A stretch of DNA of 19,772 bases from an uncultured Clostridia bacterium (lineage in GTDB: Bacteria > Bacillota > Clostridia > Christensenellales > UBA1242). A program made the position numbers and the translations under genes. Of the stretch, positions 15,868 through 19,772 are shown one piece after another (within the stretch, counting starts at the first letter, position 1; each line of letters starts with the position of its first letter). The notes under the pieces were generated by a model. It was not told where the DNA came from. It saw only the letters and a list, made by a program, of their open reading frames with translations, and ran no database searches. The stretch is from positions 1-19,772 of the forward strand of contig CANQHS010000010.1 in NCBI GenBank assembly GCA_947623795.1. The letters are read 5' to 3'.

Positions 15868-15873
15868 AATATT

Positions 15874-15901
15874 ATTATAAACGAAAAAAAATAAATTTCA
15901 A
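15874..15901 (-). promoter_or_regulatory. Sigma-A promoter, leaderless type
   Basis: On the minus strand TTGAAA (15896-15901), 16 bases, TATAAT (15874-15879), then six bases to ATG 15867, so the expected +1 is the start codon. Confidence 0.75.
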
Positions 15902-15920
15902 ACAATTTTCGACAATTGTT
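15901..15920. repeat. Inverted repeat upstream of GT28 promoter
   Basis: AACAATT (15901-15907), six-base spacer, AATTGTT (15914-15920). A perfect 7-7 palindrome touching the -35 box of the GT28 gene. It could be an operator for a dimeric regulator, or chance in AT-rich DNA. Confidence 0.3.
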
Positions 15921-15935
15921 CAAAATTTAATAAAT

Positions 15936-15966
15936 AAAAAAGCAAACCATTGTCGGTTCGCTTTTT
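15936..15966. terminator. Bidirectional intrinsic terminator
   Basis: AGCAAACC (15941-15948) pairs with GGTTCGCT (15955-15962), including one G-T pair, with an A-run before and T-run after. It ends the minus-strand 77-aa membrane protein gene and insulates the GT28 promoter. Confidence 0.88.
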
Positions 15967-15974
15967 CGCGCCAA

Positions 15975-16208
15975 TTACGCAAATAATTTAGGTTGTTTCC
16001 AAACGCAGATGCAGATAAGGTCGATTAACCAAATGATTGTTGAGCCCAAGAAGATCCAAAGGATACCAGCAACGATAAGCAAAACACTCTTGGTTGCGCA
16101 ACCTTTAACGATGCGGTAAACAGCCCAAACGATGTCCAAAACAGGCAAAGCGAAAACTATTTTAAGCCAAAGTGGAGCATCATCCATCCATTTAACAAAT
16201 CCGTTCAT
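15975..16208 (-). CDS. Small two-helix membrane protein (77 aa)
   Basis: A short protein with a first hydrophobic segment at about residues 14-34 (WLKIVFALPVLDIVWAVYR) and a second at about 41-69 (SVLLIVAGILWIFLGSTIIW). Similar small Trp-rich proteins with an ALPVLDIVW-type motif recur as hypotheticals in Clostridia, as far as I recall; no function is known to me. The start is firm: AGGAGAGG lies five bases before ATG 16208, and a good promoter stands upstream. It is a single-gene unit divergent from the acyltransferase operon and ends at a strong terminator. Confidence 0.75.
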   Translation of the reverse strand: MNGFVKWMDDAPLWLKIVFALPVLDIVWAVYRIVKGCATKSVLLIVAGILWIFLGSTIIWLIDLICICVWKQPKLFA

Positions 16209-16236
16209 TTTTCCTCTCCTTTTATAAGATATTTTA

Positions 16237-16265
16237 ATTATAAATCATTTATTCCCGATTTGCAA
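16237..16265 (-). promoter_or_regulatory. Sigma-A-like promoter
   Basis: On the minus strand TTGCAA (16260-16265), 17 bases, TATAAT (16237-16242). The predicted start near 16230 gives a leader of about 22 bases with an AGGAGAGG site. Confidence 0.8.
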
Positions 16266-16309
16266 ACATTTTTCGATAAAATTTAAAAAATTTTTTATTA
16301 ATCCAAATT

Positions 16310-16430
16310 TTGCCAAAATCGAGGCGGAAAAACTAGAATTCTACTCTTAGTAGAGTTTTTCAACCCACTCTAAAATTTTTATTAGTTGTCTAATTTGAGT
16401 TCTTTGATGTTTAGAGAACACTTTTGGCAA
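16310..16430. other. Nested inverted repeats, possible three-way-junction RNA or DNA element
   Basis: In the 277-base gap between divergent genes, TTGCCAAAA (16310-16318) and TTTTGGCAA (16422-16430) form a perfect 9-base closing pair. Inside are two arms. The first pairs GAAAAACT (16327-16334) with AGTTTTTC (16354-16361) around an inner stem CTACT/AGTAG (16341-16345, 16349-16353). The second pairs CTCTAAA (16368-16374) with TTTAGAG (16410-16416) around ATTAG/CTAAT (16381-16385, 16390-16394). All stems are compatible. The element ends just upstream of the -35 box of the acyltransferase operon, so that promoter would not transcribe it. I found no clear promoter for it on either strand. AT-rich DNA yields chance repeats, so this is tentative. 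Confidence 0.35.
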
Positions 16431-16436
16431 TTCTAC

Positions 16437-16465
16437 TTGTTTTTGCGGAAACTATTTAATATAAT
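16437..16465 (+). promoter_or_regulatory. Sigma-A promoter of the acyltransferase/GT8 operon
   Basis: TTGTTT (16437-16442), 17 bases, TATAAT (16460-16465). The predicted start near 16472 gives a 14-base leader with GAGGAGG before ATG 16486. Confidence 0.75.
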
Positions 16466-16485
16466 ACTTGTGAGTTGAGGAGGTT

Positions 16486-17268
16486 ATGAAACAACAAGAA
16501 AAGGAAGTTTTCTACTATCAAGACGAGTTAAATGATGAATTCACCGAATTCAAGGGCAAAACAAAATTGATTGACGAAAACTTTAAATATGTTAAGGACG
16601 GCTTTGGTCATAGGCTCATCCACTCGATGATATACAGGTTTTTGGAAAAGCCTGCGGCTAGAATTTATCTGGGCACAAAATTTAAAGTTAAGATTGTAAA
16701 CAAGGGGATTTTTAAGAAATTTAAAGACACGGGCGTGTTTATTTATGGCAATCACACGCAACAGTTTGGCGATGTTTTGATGCCTTGCCTAGTTAGTTCA
16801 CCCAAATATGCCTACATTATTGTTCATCCAAACAACATTTCAATTAAAGGCATAGGCGGATTGATTAACGAGTGCGGTGCACTTCCTTTGCCAAGCAATG
16901 TTGCGGCAACAAGACATTTTTTGGATGCAATAAAAACACGCATTGAGCAAAAGCATGCAATTGTTATCTATCCCGAAGCTCACATCTGGCCATATTACAC
17001 AAAAATAAGGCCATTTAAGTCAGTTTCGTTTAGATATCCAGTGCAGCTCGAGGCTCCAACATTTTGCTTTACGAACACCTATGTTAAAAATGGCAAAAGC
17101 AAAAAGCCAAAGATGATAACTTATATCGACGGACCATTTTATCCCAACAAAGAGTTGCCATTTAAAGAACAGATTGAAGATTTACGCAATCAAGTTTATA
17201 ACACCATGGTTGAGAGAAGCAAATTGAGCGATTTTGAAATGTTTGAATATGTACGAAAGGAGAATTAA
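16486..17268 (+). CDS. PlsC-like acyltransferase with NHTQ/HX5D motif (260 aa)
   Basis: First gene of a four-gene operon. The catalytic motif is GNHTQQFGD, where H90 and D96 are separated by five residues instead of the four usual in PlsC. The substrate block is YPEAHIWPYYTKIRPFK (E164). I recall similar NHTQ-containing proteins being annotated as 1-acyl-glycerol-3-phosphate acyltransferases in Firmicutes, so the spacing may be a subfamily trait. The N-terminal region carries IDENFKY (29-35), matching IDENYVY and IDESFPY in the other two acyltransferases here. It likely adds an acyl chain to a lipid or sugar acceptor at the membrane. The start has a strong SD, and the next gene begins directly after its stop (TAAATG). 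Confidence 0.83.
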   Translation: MKQQEKEVFYYQDELNDEFTEFKGKTKLIDENFKYVKDGFGHRLIHSMIYRFLEKPAARIYLGTKFKVKIVNKGIFKKFKDTGVFIYGNHTQQFGDVLMPCLVSSPKYAYIIVHPNNISIKGIGGLINECGALPLPSNVAATRHFLDAIKTRIEQKHAIVIYPEAHIWPYYTKIRPFKSVSFRYPVQLEAPTFCFTNTYVKNGKSKKPKMITYIDGPFYPNKELPFKEQIEDLRNQVYNTMVERSKLSDFEMFEYVRKEN

Positions 17269-18138
17269 ATGATAAACATTTTGTTTTCCGGCAATGTTAA
17301 AGTGTTTGACGGTGCACTAACCACCATGCTTTCAATTTTGAAGCGAACAGAAACTAAAGAACCTTTCACGTTTTATGTCTACACAATGGACATTTCTCGT
17401 GTTAAGCCGGAATATACACCAATAACCGAGCAGCAGACAGAATTTTTAGACAAAGTTGCCAAGCATTATAACGACCAAAACAAGGTCGTTCGCGTTGATG
17501 TTGGCGATATTTATGAAAAAGAATTTGCCCACTGTCCAAATGAATTGGCATATTGCTCGCCATACACCCTTCTTAGGTTGTTTGCGGACATCGTTCCCAA
17601 TATGCCAGACAAATTGCTTTATTTGGACATTGACCTATTGTTTAATCGAGATATAACTCTATTATACAATCAAGATGTTGAGGATTATGAATATGCAGCA
17701 GCGAGGGACCACTATGGAAAATATTTTCTAAATCCAAACTATATCAATGCGGGCGTAATTTTGTTCAACTTGAAAAAATGCAAGGAAACAAATCTGTTGG
17801 TCAAGGCGCGCGAACTTATCAAAACAAAAAAACTTTTGTTTGCCGACCAAGACGCAGTGTATCGCTCCACGACCAAAAAACTTATGCTTCCGCAAAGGTT
17901 TAACGACCAAAAATTCTGCCATAAGCACACTATTGTTAGGCATTTTAGCAAAAGGTTATTCTGGTTCCCATATCCGCACACTGCCAACATTAAACAATGG
18001 GACGTTAGCAGAGTTCACAAAGTGTTTAAATATTATCAATTCGACGACATTCTCTATGAATACATCTATCTAAAAAAACTATTCGAAAATCTCAGTAAAA
18101 ATGAGAGCGAAAAAAAATCACAAAAGGAGTTAATTTAA
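17269..18138 (+). CDS. GT8-family glycosyltransferase (289 aa)
   Basis: A retaining, metal-dependent GT8 enzyme that transfers a sugar from a UDP donor. It shows the N-terminal NILFSGN strand, PYTLLRLF (98-105), the DXD motif in YLDIDLLFN (D120, D122), NAGVILFN (160-167) and FADQDAVY with D193/D195. Members of this family build cell-wall polysaccharide and lipopolysaccharide outer-core sugars. AAGGAG (17257-17262) lies inside the upstream acyltransferase gene and the start codon abuts its stop, so both are co-translated. The C-terminus is a basic, Lys/Glu-rich tail that may hold it to the membrane. Its position between acyltransferases suggests a lipid-linked acceptor; the sugar is unknown. 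Confidence 0.9.
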   Translation: MINILFSGNVKVFDGALTTMLSILKRTETKEPFTFYVYTMDISRVKPEYTPITEQQTEFLDKVAKHYNDQNKVVRVDVGDIYEKEFAHCPNELAYCSPYTLLRLFADIVPNMPDKLLYLDIDLLFNRDITLLYNQDVEDYEYAAARDHYGKYFLNPNYINAGVILFNLKKCKETNLLVKARELIKTKKLLFADQDAVYRSTTKKLMLPQRFNDQKFCHKHTIVRHFSKRLFWFPYPHTANIKQWDVSRVHKVFKYYQFDDILYEYIYLKKLFENLSKNESEKKSQKELI

Positions 18139-18142
18139 AATT

Positions 18143-19174
18143 ATGAAAAAACAAAATTTAATTAAAGGTGAAATTCCAATATTCTTTTCTTGCGACGATA
18201 ACTATATCCCGTTTTTGGCGGTGTCGCTTGAATCTCTTGAAAAGAACGCAAGCAAAAACTACAGCTATTCAATAAAGGTGTTGCACTCTAACACAATCAG
18301 CGAAGATAATCAAGCGCGCATAAAATTGGAATATAGTGTAAATAATTTCGACATCGAATTTGTGGATATTTCCGCATATGTTGAAAAAATTTCAAATCGT
18401 CTCCACACGCGTGACTACTATTCAAAAAGCACATATTATAGATTATTTATTCCAAATTTATATCCTCAATATTCAAAGGCTTTGTATTTGGATAGCGACA
18501 TTGTTGTGTTGGGCGATATTTCCAAATTGTACAACACCGAACTTGGCGAAAACTATGTTGGCGCAATAACGGACGAAGTTGTGCAAACAGTTAAAGAGTT
18601 CTGTGAATATGTTGAAAACAGAATTGGTGTTGAAAAGAGCAATCAATATTTCAACGCGGGCATTTTGCTCATGAATTTGAGGAAGTTGAGAGAAATCGAC
18701 TTTGAGGAAATTTTCATCAAAATGCTTTCTTGCATAACCTTCAATGTTGCACAAGATCAAGACTATCTTAACGCAATTTGCCGTGGGCATGTAACCCGCA
18801 TTTCCAACACCTGGAACAAAATGCCAATTCCTAACGACAACATTGCAGAAAAGGACATCAACTTGATTCACTATAACTTGGCAATGAAGCCTTGGAAATC
18901 TGACAACATTTTGTATGAAGACATTTTCTGGAAATATGCAAAACAATCTGGATATTATGATGTTATTATGAAAATTAAAAATAGCACTACTCCAGAGAGC
19001 CAAGCGAAGGCTGCTGAGCAAACTGTTAACCTAATCAACATGGCAAAGGAGCAAGCGGACGACATAAAAGAAAACGCAAGAATTTTTAAACTTATTGAAA
19101 CAATCTGCAACCCAGATTCGGGCAATCCAATGTTTAGCATATTCGACCTCATTGGCGAACCTGCTTACGCTTAA
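18143..19174 (+). CDS. GT8-family glycosyltransferase with helical C-terminal tail (343 aa)
   Basis: A second GT8 enzyme, distinct from its neighbour. Motifs: IPIFFSCDDNYIPFLAVSLE (11-30), YYRLFIPNLY (98-107), DSD in LYLDSDIVVLGD (117-119), FNAGILLMNLR (170-180), DQDYLN (205-210) and LIHYNLAMKPW (241-251, H243). These are the donor-binding and metal sites of general GT8 transferases. After the catalytic domain, about 60 residues (from about 283) form an amphipathic helix rich in Ala, Glu and Lys. It begins four bases after the previous stop; AAGGAG is 13 bases from the ATG, longer than ideal, so coupling to the upstream gene may help. It probably adds the next sugar after the first GT8 enzyme. 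Confidence 0.9.
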   Translation: MKKQNLIKGEIPIFFSCDDNYIPFLAVSLESLEKNASKNYSYSIKVLHSNTISEDNQARIKLEYSVNNFDIEFVDISAYVEKISNRLHTRDYYSKSTYYRLFIPNLYPQYSKALYLDSDIVVLGDISKLYNTELGENYVGAITDEVVQTVKEFCEYVENRIGVEKSNQYFNAGILLMNLRKLREIDFEEIFIKMLSCITFNVAQDQDYLNAICRGHVTRISNTWNKMPIPNDNIAEKDINLIHYNLAMKPWKSDNILYEDIFWKYAKQSGYYDVIMKIKNSTTPESQAKAAEQTVNLINMAKEQADDIKENARIFKLIETICNPDSGNPMFSIFDLIGEPAYA

Positions 19175-19188
19175 AATAGGAAATACGA

Positions 19189-19772
19189 ATGGCAAAAATA
19201 GACTATAATGTTTTAAAAGAAAATCCGAAAGAGTTTGAAAAATATTCGAACATGTTGCCCGAATTTGAAAAAGAAGGTCGATTTGATGTCGACCAAGACC
19301 CAATCATTCCGGGCAGTTTTGACCCGATTGACGAATCTTTTCCCTACATAAGAAAGGGCTTTAAATGGTGGATTAAACAAGCCATTTTCAACAATATCGT
19401 TAATGGTTACACAAAAAAGATAAACAAAAATCTTATCAACTTAAAAGTTGAAGGCAAAGAAAACTTGAAAGGGATAAGAGAAGCAATAATCACCTGCAAC
19501 CACATTAGCAAGGTGGATAGTTTTGCTGTGCGTGGTGCGGTTAGGGAAAACATTATGTTTGTTGCCGCTGAGCACAACAATTGGAAAGGTCCACTTGGTG
19601 TGCTTTCGAGGAACACGGGCTACATTGCTCTCCCTAACGACCTTTCTGTTAAAACAATGCGTCGCTTTAACGAAGCAATTGAGTATTATTTAAAGAAACA
19701 TAAAAAGATTCTTATCTATCCCGAACAAGCTATGTGGAGAGAGTATCCAAAGCCAAGGCCATTGCAACCAGG
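19189..19772 (+). CDS. PlsC-like acyltransferase, 3' truncated by window edge (194 codons)
   Basis: The frame runs open from ATG 19189 to the edge. It shows NHISKVD (HX4D, H105 and D110), FVAAEHN (124-130), and YPEQAMWREYPKPRPL (E179), the substrate block of PlsC-type acyltransferases. The N-terminus has KEGRFDV and IDESFPY, as in the 13782 gene (KEGKFDV, IDENYVY), and VEGKENLKGIREAIITCNH resembles IKGRKNLKGLKSAITISNH there. So it is a paralogue of that gene, here in the operon with two GT8 enzymes. It begins 14 bases after the GT8 stop, with a weak AGGAAA site. The end and length are not visible. Confidence 0.85.
   Translation, partial: MAKIDYNVLKENPKEFEKYSNMLPEFEKEGRFDVDQDPIIPGSFDPIDESFPYIRKGFKWWIKQAIFNNIVNGYTKKINKNLINLKVEGKENLKGIREAIITCNHISKVDSFAVRGAVRENIMFVAAEHNNWKGPLGVLSRNTGYIALPNDLSVKTMRRFNEAIEYYLKKHKKILIYPEQAMWREYPKPRPLQP

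Noticed and set aside
16337..16355. A hairpin resembling the Cas12a crRNA stem (TCTAC, five-base loop, GTAGA preceded by AATT).
   Set aside because: Single copy, no repeat-spacer periodicity and no cas gene in the window; a longer outer stem better explains it as part of the nested element.
17269..19174. The two GT8 genes as a recent tandem duplication.
   Set aside because: They share only family motifs, with different lengths, tails and spacing, so duplication, if any, is old.

Overview
This window looks like chromosomal DNA from an uncultured, AT-rich, Gram-positive-type bacterium, probably a Clostridia-like Bacillota. The base composition is low in G+C by eye. Promoters are near-consensus sigma-A type, Shine-Dalgarno (SD) sites are AAGGAG-like, terminators are short A/U-flanked hairpins, and gene families include a lipobox lipoprotein, a long Rel-type (p)ppGpp enzyme and a GT28 glycolipid glycosyltransferase. 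There is no phage, transposon, CRISPR array or rRNA/tRNA gene that I can support. The window holds 19 complete protein genes, a 20th cut by the right edge, and two non-coding stretches with RNA-like folding.

Layout. (1) 1-718: a chain of hairpins of unknown identity, then a small conserved membrane protein. (2) 774-1331: a short helical hypothetical with its own promoter, convergent with (3) 1354-6670, a five-gene minus-strand operon: membrane-anchored protein, lipoprotein, glutamyl-tRNA synthetase, DUF5011-like anchored protein, and an exported ComEC-like metallo-beta-lactamase-fold enzyme. (4) 6758-9212: an SDR oxidoreductase, a Cys-rich hypothetical, a four-helix membrane protein and a small Lys/Thr-rich protein. 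(5) 9218-13789: a Ca2+-type P-type ATPase divergent from a Rel/RelA-family gene with no intact HD hydrolase site and no C-terminal ACT domain. (6) 13782-19772: a lipid and glycan region with a GT28-PlsC pair on the minus strand and a PlsC-GT8-GT8-PlsC operon on the plus strand, separated by a small membrane protein and a 277-base intergenic stretch.

How it may work together. The right third probably makes or remodels membrane glycolipids: three divergent PlsC-type acyltransferases share an N-terminal signature and alternate with three glycosyltransferases. The left operon couples a tRNA synthetase to four exported or membrane-anchored proteins by very tight spacing. Across the window, 5' leaders are extremely short, and four or five first genes appear leaderless. 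Several stop codons lie inside terminator hairpins, and none of the 19 stop codons is TGA. The specific functions of the surface proteins and of the two RNA-like regions remain unknown.
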